From the NCBI GenBank assembly GCA_033439265.1, contig JAVTVX010000026.1:2159501-2223500 (forward strand): a stretch of 64,000 nt of DNA, given 5' to 3'. Shown here piece after piece: positions 1-13,100 of the stretch. The first letter of the stretch is position 1. The number at the start of each line of letters is the position of its first letter. The DNA is from Dillenia suffruticosa (lineage: Eukaryota > Streptophyta > Magnoliopsida > Dilleniales > Dilleniaceae). Made by a program: the position numbers and the translations under genes. Below the pieces are notes generated by a model, which searched no databases, was not told where the DNA came from, and saw nothing but the letters and a program-made list of their open reading frames with translations.

Positions 1-490
1 AGAAGGAAAGGATCAAGCTCTGTACCCTGACAAAACTGAGAGAGAACAAACTATACAAGCACCCCCAATGAGACCCATAAAAGCAACACATGAGAGAGAG
101 AGAGAGAGAGAGAGAGAACCTTGGATAGGTCAATTTAGAAGGAGGGTGTCTTCCAGGTTGGGGTATATGGAGGGACTTGAGCGCAAACATTTGAAGATCC
201 GTAACAAGCCCATTCATCCTTTTAATATCAGCCACCTACGCAATGATACCATTTCAACATGTTGAACACAACCATAATCCAAATTCAAATCAATACCAAA
301 AAGAGAGGGAATCAAATTGAAAAATTCAGACCTCCACACCGTATTTGATGGCAACGCCAGCGAGAGTGTCCATTTTCGAGACAGGGTGTTCTATGAAACC
401 AACGGCGGTCGGATTTCCATCTCCATCTATATCTACATCCTCATATTGATTCGTAACAACAGCGTCACGTCGCTCTCTTTCCCATTCCAT
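1..490 (-). CDS. LysM-domain protein, 5' part (gene runs off left edge)
   Basis: Two exons can be read on the minus strand. Exon 1 is 490-332 (53 codons from an ATG at 490-488) and ends GAG|GTCTGA. Exon 2 starts after an AG acceptor at 235, runs to 120 and ends CCAAG|GTTCTC, where a CT microsatellite begins at once in the intron. The reading includes IEHPVSKMDTLAGVAIKYGV across residues 33-52, then VADIKRMNGL and LKSLHIPQPGRHPPS. This is one LysM fold with the pattern of a small plant family annotated as peptidoglycan-binding LysM proteins (from memory AT5G23130 and a paralogue). There is no signal peptide, so a cytosolic or nuclear protein is more likely than a surface chitin receptor. Residues 8-28 are acidic linker. 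The 3' end is missing; two acceptors for exon 3 are possible near 25-35 and I could not choose between them. The biochemical role of the family is not established. Confidence 0.8.
92..116. repeat. (GA)n microsatellite at LysM intron 2 donor
   Basis: About 12 GA units on the plus strand. Read on the coding (minus) strand it is a CT run starting three bases inside intron 2. Confidence 0.9.
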
Positions 491-760
491 CTCTCTCTGT
501 CTCCAATTTCATCCAAATTGTCTGATCAGGATCGAATAATTACTGGGGGGCGTGGGGCGTACTGGATCTGACGGGGGGTTGTCGGTGGCGGAGGCGAGCG
601 AATCGTGGGGGTGTAGGCGTGGAAAATCTATTATTGAATTTTGGGAGAAAGAGAAAGAGAGAATGAGAAGGTATGTTTTGTGTGAAAGAGTTTGGCAAGG
701 CAAGGAACCAACGGTGTAAGAGAGGGAACGGGTAGGTTGTTTCCCTGCGCAAGGGGGGCC
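491..760 (-). promoter_or_regulatory. Probable 5' UTR and proximal promoter of the LysM gene
   Basis: Upstream of the minus-strand ATG at 490 the sequence is mixed C/T-rich on the coding strand and has higher GC than the AT-rich DNA beyond 770. This fits a 5' UTR plus core promoter. No clear TATA box was found, and the assignment rests on position. Confidence 0.4.
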
Positions 761-1976
761 TTTAATGATGGCTCCTTTTGTTTATTTCATTTATTATTAT
801 TCTCTTGCAATATTTAATTTCATTTGCACCCATAGGAATGACTCGATCATCAAGCACATCCCCCAAAAGAAAAGCCATTTCAATCGCACACCTGAAATAA
901 TTTGGTAAGTTCCATTTTAGTGTGATTAAAAAGTAATCACGAAGACGTTTCAAACGGCCCGCGGCACCGGATAACATCGGTTGATATAGTATTAAAAAAA
1001 TATAATAATATAAAAATTTATGAATTGATTTACGATGATATGATAAAAGAAATGGTATCTATAAATTTTGATTTTGATTTTTTATTTAAAAAAAATGAAA
1101 CCAGTAATTTTTTATTAAAAATTAAGTATCAATAAGTTATAATATTAAAAATAAAATATTATAATTATCTATTAGATATGTGAGTAGTGTCGCATTTTAG
1201 TAAAATTATGTAATTTTTTCAAAAATGATAAAAATGACAGGTAGTTTTAGGTATATTCACTAAACTGCATTAATTTTGATTCCTTTGTACCCCATGAGGA
1301 TACGTACAAGAAAATTTGAGTTCAAACCTTTCTCCATTTATTTTATTCTTTGTACATTTATTTTTTATTTATTTATTTTTTGGCTCAAGTTCTCATATTT
1401 TTTTATTTTTTTTATTTCGATTTTAAAATTAAAACTAAAACTATTTAAAAATAAAACCGAAATCAACACTTTACAACCGATGGCTTTGGAACCAGAAATG
1501 GTCCTTCAAGGGTCGGTGCCAATTTCTTTACATTTGAAACCGAGAACCAAGAGTTTTGACACCATAGTCATGTCTAATTAATGATACGATAAATATGTTA
1601 CAAATTTTATATCGGATCCCTAAATAATCATAAAATAGTACTTAAATTCAATAAATTTTCTCACCCAACAACTCAATCTTTTAGATTGAGTTCTCTTATT
1701 AAATTTCAGTTCATTACTTGGATTCGTGATAAAATATTGATAGCATGATTTGCTTGGCTAAGGACTTTTGAGTCCGGTTATAATAATTATTTTTTTGTTA
1801 ATTTGAGATTTTGAGTTTGTATTCCTAACTCCCTCCCACAAGATAATACTTTCTTTATAACAAAAAGGAGTAATATAATATGCACAAAAACAATCTTGTA
1901 TGTTGTAGGCATACTTACTATTAATGATAAGTTTATATATGTGAATCGAAAAAGTCTATAGATTCTTGTTAGAGAC
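761..1976. other. AT-rich intergenic DNA
   Basis: I see no gene here. The short open frames are low-complexity Phe/Leu/Lys-rich and match no family I recognise. The stretch lies between the LysM promoter and the MITE at 1980. Confidence 0.6.
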
Positions 1977-1979
1977 TTA

Positions 1980-2485
1980 GTGTTCGTTTGATATGACTTT
2001 TTTTCAATTTATTTTCTTTTTTTTTTAAAAAATAAAAATTAATTCCTTTTAAAAAAAAGTTCAAAATTGTTTGATTTTTTTACTTTTAAAATAAAGTTAA
2101 AAATTAAAAGTTAATTCTATTTTTATTTTTTTACTTTGAAATAAAATTAAAAGTTAAAAGTTAAAATTTAATGATTATATTTAAAATTTTGTATCATTTA
2201 AATGAAAATATTAATGAAATAAAAACAACTATGTGAAAATATAAATAAAATAAAAAATATATATATTTCAAGAAAAGCCGAAGCATTAAAAAAAAAAGAA
2301 GAAAAAAAAGCTGAAGTATTAAAATTAATTCCTCCTAAAAGATTTTTCTTAAAAGTTACTTTTAAAAATTTTTTTCATAAAAAAAAAAATCTTATTTTTT
2401 TAAAAGTTTTTAAAAAATATTATTCGGTAAAGTTTTTTCTTATAAAGAGAAGAGAAGTTGAAAAAAAATGTTGCCAAACAAGTAC
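1980..2485. mobile_element. Tourist-like (PIF/Harbinger) MITE candidate
   Basis: The left end reads GTGTTCGTTTGATATGAC and the reverse complement of the right end reads GTACTTGTTTGGCAACA, an imperfect terminal inverted repeat around the core GTTTG. TTA lies directly outside both ends (1977-1979 and 2486-2488), the target duplication expected of PIF/Harbinger MITEs. The interior is AT-rich without coding capacity. A three-base duplication is weak proof alone, so confidence is moderate. Confidence 0.5.
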
Positions 2486-2488
2486 TTA

Positions 2489-4813
2489 GTTTTTAAGAGA
2501 TAATATAAGTGTCAGAATTATCTTGTATGAATGCTTTAAAATGTTTAAAATCACATAATTCCAGATAGGGTTTTCACTGATTTAAAAGATTATAACATTG
2601 TTTGCTTTGATGATTAGTATGACAAACTAATAGCAATGGAATAGTTGTGGATACAAATACAAAAACAACACTATATAATATAATATGATGTTGGAAAGAT
2701 AAATCACAAAATAAAGAAAATATTGATAATTTATAATTTGAGATAGATCTTCACCGATACCCATAGACTTCAAATCTAGATTTTCTTCTCTATACTCTAA
2801 CTCAACCCTCGTATATTTCACTGGGCAGGCAAAGTCTCATGAATTCTGAATCCATCCATATTCTCTGTGCGTAGAGAATCTCTTCAAAAAAAAAAAAAAT
2901 TCTAAATTTGGCTAGAAGACTAACAGATTAAAAGAGAGTTTTTAATTAAAACATAAAAACCTTTAGAGCTTATATTTTTTTAAATTATAAAACCATCATT
3001 TCTACTTTTCAAATTACAAAACAGCCTTACCAATTTTTAAAATTATAAAACAGAAGAAAATAATTTCAAAAATTTTAAAGTAGGACATATAAGTCTTTGA
3101 AATTACAAATTGAGATAAAATGTTTCTAAATTTATAAAGTGATCACATAACTTCTAAAAATAATTGCAATCTAGACCTAAACTTCTCTTTTTCTATGTTA
3201 CTCTTATTTCCAATTAACTTAAAAGTAATCCCATACTACCAAATAATAAATATCAAACAGTTTTTAGGGTAAATTTATTTTAACTCCAATTAATTCCACT
3301 AATAACTATAACTATACTCTAAAATAAATGTCATATTATTTATAAAAGTTAATAAATAAATATCTATTAGTTTGTTCTTAATTTGTATGTATTTTTACAT
3401 ACTACCCCTCTATGTAACAATGATAATTTAGGTCAGACGATATATATATATATATATATATAATACTTTAAGTATCTTTTCCAAAATAGATAACATTTAA
3501 AATATTCAATTTATTTTCAATTGATCGAAAAACTCCATAAATTTCAAGAATATTCAATTAAATACAAAATAATATTATTGATTTTAGTTTCCTGCTAGTC
3601 GATTAGGACATTCAAAAGAGCAATTTCCAATATTGTTGGTATTGATTTTCTATTGCATATATATGTCTCAACTAATCAATATTGTATACCTAGCATGTTC
3701 ATAATATATCAAAATATATAACATTGTTTTCGCAGGTTCATTCACATGCATTCAAAATTAAGTACACATAAACAACATACAACAATAGAGTATCAATTTC
3801 TATTTATAGTACATTTTAGAGTCTTGTTCGGTTCCCATCACCTGTGCTAATTACTATTGATATCAACCATATCTCATGATCAAGATAAATCATTTTCGAA
3901 AATTAAAAAACTTAAAACCTATAACTTAAATCCTATTTAATCAATCAATTATGAACAAATTTTTTTATATCGATGTAACAATGAGTTATATTTCTATATG
4001 CATTGTTTATTTGATTATATACACAAGTCATACAAATTAGACCATTAGACATTATACATATAAATATTATCTTAAGATGGAGAAATCAATATATAATCTT
4101 TTTTGTATACAAAATAATAAAATTAGTGGATAATTTGGAAGGTTTTAAATGTGGAAAAAAAGTTTAAAAAAGGAATTCCTAAAAGATGGAAAATTTTTAT
4201 GACTTTTAAAATAGAGAAATTCAAAAATCCATAAAAGTTTAAAAACCTCAATTTGTGCTCCATGGTTTTCAAGAAAACTGTATTTGGCTTTGGACAAACC
4301 CTTGCTCTTGGAAACCATATTTTGCATGCTCTTTGAGTGCTCATATGTGGACAATCTATTTGCATATTAGGAGTGTAGCTGCATGAATACCGTCTCAAAC
4401 TCTAAGGAACAAGCCATGAGCTTGTTTGCATGTAAGTTGAGCGCTCAACGAGTGAACCTTTTTGCAAGGCCTAACTTAACCCAACTTTAAAGAGGTGGGT
4501 AAGGCACTAATGGCTTCCATTTCCTCTCTTGCATGACCATTCCAAGCCTCTTTTTATCTTGGTTCCTCCTTTCGAGCTGCTCGGTGGTCTGGACGAGAAC
4601 ATATTGAGAATGGAACCTTTCAATAAGCATAATTCAAAGAGATCCTTTCTCTAGTGACTACTTTTAAAGTAGCCATAGATACCTTATTGGGTGTCTACAT
4701 ACAACAAGGGCAACATGAGCTAGGGGAGGAAGAGGTTGGAGTCCCAAATGTTTAGGAGAAGTATCGTGGTAAATGAAGCGTAACCACTTGTATATTTCAT
4801 TTGTGAGAAAAAA
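2489..4813. other. AT-rich intergenic DNA, no gene recognised
   Basis: It contains an (AT)12 run at 3439-3462 and generally AT-rich sequence. The stretch 4420-4760 is closer to 45% GC and looks like an old degraded insertion, but I could not assign it. Confidence 0.5.
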
Positions 4814-4830
4814 AACAGATAATTATCAAA

Positions 4831-4997
4831 TTTTTTTAGATTGAGTGATTAGACAATCTATTTTCTTAATCAGAGATCTCGAATTTGATATTTGGGAATA
4901 ACGAAAAAGGATTTAAAAGAGTTAATCCCTAAAATGGGTCCTATAATACTCAAACCAGATTAATCGGGTAAAGTTTGGATACCGATAGTGAAAAAAA
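4831..4997 (+). mobile_element. SINE copy A (tRNA-derived family of this window)
   Basis: About 167 bp ending in an A-run. It shares the order of motifs seen in the other copies: a TCTCGAATTTG box-B-like word, a GGGTCCTATAATACTCAAA block, GATTAATCGG and a final GGATACCGAT before the A-tail. Imperfect 17-bp flanking direct repeats (4814-4830 and 4998-5014, about 14 of 17 identical) look like a target duplication. Confidence 0.7.
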
Positions 4998-5014
4998 ATA
5001 GATAGTTATGAAAG

Positions 5015-5929
5015 ATTTTGTATTTAGAAAACTTAAACTATTAAATAAATTTATTTGAATATTTTCATTCTATAAAAATAAATTGTTATAACATATCAGT
5101 GATATTAATATTACGATATTATGATATTATAATAAAAATTGAGAAGTGTTACTGTGATAGTTACTTTATTCTTTTCATTATCAAATTTATTAAAAATTAC
5201 TAAATCACTTGCTGTCTATTTGGTTTAACATTTTTATGGTTTAAAGTCAACTTAAAGTTAAAAGTTAGGCCAAAACATTTTTTAAAAAACTGTTTAAAAA
5301 TATTAGTTTTTTAATAAATAAAACATAGAAAAATGAGAAACTCTTGTGAGAAATTTTTGTTTATTTTTTTAATAAAAATATTTATATTGGCGAAATTACT
5401 TATAATTATTTCAACAACTATTATAATTTTGTCACATATATAAACATAAAAAAAAAATAAACCTAACTATTTCAACATTACATTTGAATATTTATTATTT
5501 TTTTATTATGAAAAATATAACAAAAATATTGAAAAATATAAATTTTTAATTTATTTTTTTAATGAATTTAGGAAACCTTTCAAAAAATATATGAACTTTA
5601 AATATTTATAAAATATTTATGTTTAATTTTATAAATATTTTAAAATTACTTATGAAACTAATTACTTTATAAATTATTTATGAAACTTTAATGTCAATTA
5701 CACTTTATTATAATTTCATTAAATTCACAACTTACAAAAAAGTTTTTTTTTTCTTAAGTAAATTATAAAACAGTTTATCATTTAAATTTTCAAACTCTTA
5801 TTTTTCATACTATCTTATCAGCCAAATATAAAAGTTTTTAACCAAAAAAAAAAAAAAAAAAAAAAAAGTTAGACCAATCTTCAATGTATAGCCTCCTAAT
5901 TCGGCTCTTTTGGGTAATATCCTTTTAGA
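5015..5929. other. AT-rich intergenic DNA with a possible degraded MITE
   Basis: CTATTTGGTTTA near 5216 and a roughly inverted partner near 5823 could be the ends of a degraded AT-rich MITE of about 620 bp. The match is about 9 of 12, with no clear target duplication. No gene is seen. A poly(A) run of about 23 lies at 5846-5868. Confidence 0.3.
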
Positions 5930-6310
5930 AATTCAGTCAATTATAAAAAGTTAATTTATTTTAAATTTTCTCTTTTTAACACATTAATTTATTTCAAAAG
6001 TGAGTTTTCCAACACTAAAATAAACGAGATTTAATTTTTCTCTTTTTAAATCAAAACAAATTATTTTTCTTTTTTAAAGAAGGATTAAATTGTTTAATTT
6101 ATTCGTTTTTAACATACTGGTTTTGAACTTCCTCTAGATAGAAAAATTAAATTTTATTTTTCTCTCTAAATATATATGTACTAGTTTTCTATTGAAAAAT
6201 CAAATTTAGCCTTTTTTTTCTTTAAAACTAAAAAAAAAGCTCTCTCTCTCTTTAGAAAATTAAATTATTTTAAAAATTATCTTTTTAAATATATTGGTAG
6301 AAAAGAAAAG
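5930..6310. repeat. Degenerate AT-rich array with CTCTCTTTAAAA words
   Basis: Every 30-45 bases a word like TTTTCTCTTTTTAA recurs, followed by TTAATTTATTTT-type sequence. The same vocabulary recurs at 27040-28300. It is too diverged to state a unit length with confidence. Confidence 0.4.
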
Positions 6311-6384
6311 AAAAGAAAAAAGAAAAAAGAAAAAAAAATTACGACCGCATGTAATGCTACCTAAGACGTGTAAAATTTCTATAG

Positions 6385-6545
6385 AAATAAACTAACAATT
6401 GATCTTGTAGATTGGATGTTAAATTTGAAATTTATAAATAAAAAATTATGTTGAAAGAGTTATCTCTAAATAGAATTTTTATGAATAATCGAATTAAATT
6501 AATCAGAACATGTTTTTAATCGTAAGGTAAAAAAAATAAAAAAAG
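6385..6545 (+). mobile_element. SINE copy B (diverged)
   Basis: It carries the family block AAAAATTATGTTGAAAGAG, then AATCGAATTAAATTAATC and an A-rich tail. AATTTCTATAG near 6374 and AATTTCTTTATAG near 6548 may be the remains of a target duplication. The 5' half is poorly preserved. Confidence 0.5.
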
Positions 6546-6681
6546 GAATTTCTTTATAGCAGAAATTATGCGGAACCATAAATATTATTAAATAATTAGA
6601 TTATATTTAGAAAATGGCCTTGTGAAGCTTCAACAGCCAGCCCGGGAAGCGGTTGAGGAGAAAAAGGCTGTGTTTCGGATA

Positions 6682-6704
6682 AGAGAGAGAGAGAGAGAGA
6701 GAGA
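6682..6704. repeat. (GA)n in the HCF136 5' UTR
   Basis: A run of GA units ending 11 bases before the HCF136 ATG, presumably transcribed in the 5' leader. Confidence 0.85.
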
Positions 6705-6715
6705 AGAGGGGGAGA

Positions 6716-7072
6716 ATGGCGACCTACTCTAACTCCACAGTGACATCTCTCTTCGTCAAATTCAAAAATTGCCAGTACAGAACAACCTCTTACTCTCAAT
6801 CTCAACCTCGCTTCATTCCTAGAGCTTCTTCTTCTTCTTCTTCTTCTTCTTCTTCTTCTTCTTCTTCTTCTCAGCAGCAGCAAAGCTCTGTGTTGAAGTT
6901 GAATCGGAGACACTTCATAGCTGCAGAGACGGCAGCGGCAATTTCCCTTCCTCTGACTCCACTCATTGCCAAATCCGAAGAAAGTCTCTCCGAATGGGAA
7001 AGGGTTTTCCTCCCTATCGATCCTGGTGTTGTTCTTCTCGACATTGCTTTCGTACCTGATGACCCTAATCAT

Positions 7073-7136
<64 letters not shown>

Positions 7137-10100
7137 TATCTATATTCTAAACAAGCAAAAACGTGTTGAACATTTCATTGGTTGTGGTTGGGGAGGCAGG
7201 TTTTCTATTGGGGACGAGGCAGACAATACTAGAGACAAAGGATGGGGGAAACACTTGGGCGCCACGTTCAATACCTTCGGCAGAAGACGAGGATTTCAAT
7301 TACAGATTCAATTCCATTAGTTTCAAAGGCAAGGAGGGTTGGATTGTTGGTAAACCTGCCATTCTTTTGTACACTTCCGATGCCGGAGATACCTGGGAAC
7401 GCATACCCTTAAGCTCTCAACTTCCTGGTGACATGGTATTCCTTCTCTCCGTTAAACTCAAAATTAGAAAGCTTAATTTGGTTTTTATCGTGCATAGAAG
7501 ATTAGGAACTGAAGGGTTTACTGCTTGAAATTCTCTTATTGATTATCACTCTTGTGTGCTTTGCTGTTGCTAGTTGCTAGTTGCTTGTGCTTTGTTGTCA
7601 TTTTACTACGCGGATGCTTTTTTTAATATATTCTCCTGTTGCATATTACCTATTGTTTTGAAATTATACTGTCAAAATAAATGGTCCAATTAACCTCCAT
7701 GAATTTGGTTGGGGTCAAGCATTGCTGGTTCTCTACATACACAACATCACTGATGATATCACTGGCATTCTCGACTCCCTACCTCTAAATAAGGCCTTCA
7801 GGGTAACTTGAACAATGTAGTCTTACATGCGAGCAGAACTTGCAACTTAGCTGTTTTTACGGTCACCCTACATTCACGCTATCATTGGTCTTCTCCAACA
7901 TTCATAAGTCATCTCATTTTCTCTTTCCATAGAATGTTTTCTTCTCGCCAAAGTATTACAAATATAGTTCAAGGGAAATGTCCTTACAAGTTGCAGCTAC
8001 ATTTAAGTGATTCTATGTATTCAAGGGGCAAAGAAACATCCCTCTCTGGTTTTTCCTTCGGTTCGTCTCTCCCTCTCTCTGTCTCTATCTCTCTCTCTCT
8101 CTCTCTCACATTCTCATTCTTTTCCCCTCTTCCACATTGTCCCCATACCTTCACTTCTCTATTGCTGCAACAGCACAGTATGAGTTGTTGGTGCTAGTAT
8201 CGGAACATACACTTCGATATTCAGATTTGGTCCAGGTTTGATAATGTTCAGAAGATGCAACTCATTCAAAAGTATGTAGAAAGAGGATAATTTCTACTTT
8301 TGCATTGTTCTCATGTAGGATATTGGGAGAGCATAATTTGATCAAAAGGTCCATGGTTCGAATAAGAAATCATAAATGATAGACAATTGCATGATATCTG
8401 CCAATGGTTCACATATAAACCAACTCATTCCTATTTTAGTTCTGATCAATAATGAAGTCAACATGTAGTGCGGATCCATGGACAATTAAAATTTCGGAAG
8501 GTTTAAGTTTGATGTAACTTCACCTTCTGGAACAACAAAAGACAAGAAATGGAAAGCAAATTACTGTTTCTTTTTGGGTTTGGATATTTTGCAGTTGCTG
8601 TTACCATTCTTCGAACCGTGGACCAATGGATAAGGTATTTAGAAACACCTTCTGTCGTACCACAGTTGCCATCTGAGCTTTGGTGGAAAACCATTTACCT
8701 GCTCCCTTTAGTGGTTTTTTTTTATTTATTTTTTATTTTTATAGTATATATAAACTCACATATTCTAGTTTTTAGTTACTAGCTACGAAAGAAAAAAAAG
8801 GTCAATATATATTGCTTGTCCTGATTAATCAAGATCTGAAAAGGGTTAAGTTGATTATACTTTTGGCTGGCTTTTATACATTTTTTAATTTTCAAATAAA
8901 TAAAATTGTGACAGAATCTGCAGTAGTGACACTACCTTTTCAGCTGATTAATTTGTTCTGCTCTGCCTGCAGTTTACATCTTTTTCCCTTTGTGATGCCG
9001 CCATTTTGAGCAATAGTGCATGTACTTCTGTTTGACATCCCCGAGTCAAGATGAGTTCAATTATTGTTTATGCAGGTATATATAAAGGCAACAGGAGAAA
9101 AAAGTGCTGAAATGGTTACGGACCAAGGTGCCATATACACAACTTCAAACAGAGGCTACAACTGGAGAGCTGCTGTTCAAGAAACTGTTTCAGCTACTCT
9201 TAATAGGTTAGTTTTAATATGGATCTTGACATCTGAGAAATGAAATTTTGTTTAGGCCTTAAGGAAGCTTTTCTGTTCTGGTGGTTTGGAACACGGAGTT
9301 AAAAGCTAATTGTCACCATTTTGTTCAGTTGGTAGCTTGCTCCACTTACTTTATACAGAAAATATCTTTATCATCTGTAAATCACTTTTCTTCTTTTCTT
9401 AGCAGTATGATTCTATGTTTTATCTCTGACAGCTATACTGGACTCAATTGTCTTAACTTGCTGTAGAAAATTTTAGATTGTTGCAATGTTGCACTAGTTT
9501 GTGAGATCCTGTGATGTGGTTTCTAATAGGTTAAATGTTCTCTATGCTAGCCCCAGGGCACACACTACACGTGGAGTTTCTCTCTTTGGTATATAAAACA
9601 AAATATTTTTTAAACTATGCTGTCCCCATATGTCGGTGTGTGTAAATTGTTTGGTGTGCTATGTAATATTTTTGACATAAATTAGAACACAAAATTAAAT
9701 GTGGAAGATATAACTTTAAAAACTACTGGCATTAAGAGTTCTGAATGGCGGAATTGCTGTGAATAAGAAGAATCAAAGTGCATTTGTGTAATCAAAAGAA
9801 ATAATTACCAATTTATAAGAAAATTCACTCAACTATCTAGCAAATAAAATTTAAAATAAATTTAATCAATTAGCTACTATCCATATCAAGACATCATGAG
9901 AGAGAGAGAGAGAGAGAGAATAGCATATGAAATTTTCTGAAAAATTAGAAACATGAATGACACATGTGACATTTTCTAAGCTTAAAAAAGTTAAAAGAAT
10001 CTAAACTTAAATTAAAAATACGTATGACATTTTCTATTGTCTTTTCCTGTCTTTTCCCCTTCTTTCACTCTTCTTCATCTCCCTAATTCTTCTTTCTCAA

Positions 10101-13100
10101 CATAAACAATCAAGTGAAGGTCCAAACTGCAAATGCCAATTCAATTTCTCATTCACTCACTGTAAACTCTTGCTGCTCTAATTCATTTCAATCAATCAAG
10201 TTGATCAACATGGAAATTTTCTGCAATATCTGCCTTAGTATCGCCACTATAGTGATTTGTTGAAGAATCAAATGAATTTGAGTTTTGTAATTGAAGAATA
10301 TATTTTGCAAGGAGAGAACACAGACCCTGATGATGTGAGGTTTTTTATTTGGATGAAATTTGAAGAATTGAAGAAGAAAGTCCATTGAAAATCAAAGTGA
10401 TTTAGAAGAGAATGTGGTGTCTGGAAAGGGGCGGGAGGTTTTGAAGTTTGTAACTTACTAGCATAGATGGTGTGTTGAAGTTTTTGTGAGCCTTCACGTC
10501 ATTAACAACAGCCAAAGCATATATATCCTGAGAGACAAAAAGTTGCTTGGGCAAGAAGACACCTTGGAGATGAGCTTGAGGTGAGATGCAACCCAATAGA
10601 GAAACGGAAGGGGGTGAATTACATGCTTGGTTTGTGGAGTTAGTTGTCTTAAAGAGCTCGTTGTTGATGTTGAGCTTGAAATGTGCATATTTTCAGTATA
10701 ATCAACCGATTTATGAAGTGAACATTTTATATTTTAATTTTATGAGTTCGAAGGTCAAGTGAGCTTTTGTTTTGTTACATTACTTATTTTTCACTTCAAA
10801 ATCTAACGAGTAATTGGTTGTTCCATCATATGATACCATTTATTTGAGAAATATTTTCAGAGAAAGCTCCAGCTGCAAGCAAGTCTGAGCTGATACTTTC
10901 ATTAGTAACTTTATTTTCCATGGGCACACTAAATATCTCTGCATAATCATACATAGAAATAGCAGGCCGATTTCTGTGTGTGCATGTTGTGTGTGAGAAT
11001 GCAACTTCTCTCTCTAAATTTTATTTTTATTTTTGTTTTTGTTTTTGCTGTCATATTTAAATTTGGTACTAGAAACAGAGGACATGGTAAACTTATCAAT
11101 TCATAGTATATGCTAATTTGAAGTTGCATTTGTACTTATCAAACATTTGCACTCATGCTTAATATTCAAATTAAAAAAATAACTTGACACTGAGCTTGAA
11201 TATATGCTATGCTAGCACTATAGATATATTTGAAAATATACATCTGTTCTACTGGAGAAGAAATAATTTTTACTTTCTTCAGAGCCAGTCCATTGCCAGT
11301 TTTGGGTAGGGAACGTTAAGCTCAATTAGCGTGGTTACTTCTGCAGAACAGTTTCCAGTGGAATTAGTGGTGCAAGCTACTACACTGGCACGTTTAATAC
11401 GGTGAATCGCTCCCCAGAAGGAAGCTATGTTGCTGTCTCCAGCCGTGGTAATTTTTACTTGACTTGGGAGCCTGGGCAGGTGAGTTCGTTCTCTTCCTTT
11501 AGAACTTCATTTTATATCTTAATCATTTATTCTTTTGTTATTTGTTGCAGTTATTTACTAATTCTTTCCTAGCCTTTGTTGAATTTGATAGCCCCTTGAT
11601 CCACTGCACAGTGTGCTGCACTTTTATGGAGAAAATATATGTCTGGAGGAGGAACTGTAGACCGTCATGCCATTGTTAGACTATTTAACTGTTAAACATA
11701 ATTATCTAGAAATATGCAGGAGCAATTCATTGCTGTTTATGAATCTAAGAGAATCTTTTATATGGAGACAATTACATGTAGTTTGAATTTGTATGTGGAG
11801 CATCTTATGGCGCAATTGCTAATTGCATTGAGCAAGTGAATCTAGAATGACAGTAGGAACATATCAAATGCAATTTTGCCAGGTTGATCTTAAGGCATCT
11901 AGTAGTTTATTGGTTGGAAAATTTTCAATAAAAGGTGATGGTGCCTAATTTGAGTTATTGTAATATTGATTATTTATTCGATCTCAATGGATTTTTCAAG
12001 TTGAAGAATTGTTCCGATTCGATTGTAGTTGAAAAATAATATCTCCAGTTGCTTAACAAAAATCTCTAGGGAATGGTTCTTAGGTTTCCCTTTTGAGAAT
12101 GGACTCTGAACCGGAGCTGTGAATCAATGAAATGATTACTTTGGGATGCTTTAATTACCAAACGCCATTGGAAAAAGCAATTAGGGACTTAGAGTAGAAG
12201 TGACTGAACCTATGGTTTTAAGTGTCACTGGTTTGGGAGGATGTTTGGTAGATTTTCTTGGACGAAAACGAGGTGCAAGTTGATCCCTTCGAACCCCAAG
12301 ACCTAACAAGGGAATCCACCCTTAAAGAAATAAAAACCCAACTAGGGTTGAGAGAAAAGAACAATATTTTATTAATCGAAGTATTAATGAATATCTTACA
12401 ATGAGGGAATGGGATGTTTAAATAGACCTTAGAGAAGGGAACAAGAAAACTCTAAACAAATCTTCTAAAATAAGGAAACAACTATTAAAGTCTTAAAACA
12501 ACTTGAAGTAGGATCTAGAAACCCTAGAGACCTAAAGAAACATTCAAATGATGAAAGATTCGAAAGGAAAATAATATAAATTATCCTCCGCGTGTTGTGC
12601 ATTGCCATGATGGTATTGCCACTGCATGGCACTTTCCTTTGACTGCCTCCCGTCTAGGATTATGTCGTGGTCATTGCCAAGGCAGCAATCACCGCAATGG
12701 TTTCTGCCACATAACATGGTCTTCTATAGCAATCCCCTTTGCTTCTTCATCAACCTTAAGCTCTAAGATTCCACTTTCCTTTTCCATCTTCTCAATGCCC
12801 ATAAAAACAACCAATGCCAACACTCAATGCTCCAATAAAGGATATAGAAGTTGAAGAAGCTCTAAGCATCAATTGATTTTTCAAGATCATCCTCATCATC
12901 ATTGTATTCGTATTGCTCTAGCAAGCCCCCTTCACCATTATAAACTTTAGGATCTTCAATTTCAGCAACTTTGATAACATGTGTGTTATACATCAAGGAA
13001 GCAATCAAGTCTACAGCATCAGAACGCACATCCTTGTTGGCTATGGAGTCAGCATTCACTTCATCTTCTTCAGCCTCATGACCACAAATTACATCAATAC

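Noticed and set aside
6596-7135. Minus-strand frame of 179 codons with RERERE and RRRRR tracts
   Set aside because: It is the complement of HCF136 exon 1 and its CT/TTC repeats.
7808-8197. 129-codon plus frame in HCF136 intron 2
   Set aside because: Ser/Leu-rich and CT-repeat driven, lies between two well-supported exons, no family recognised.
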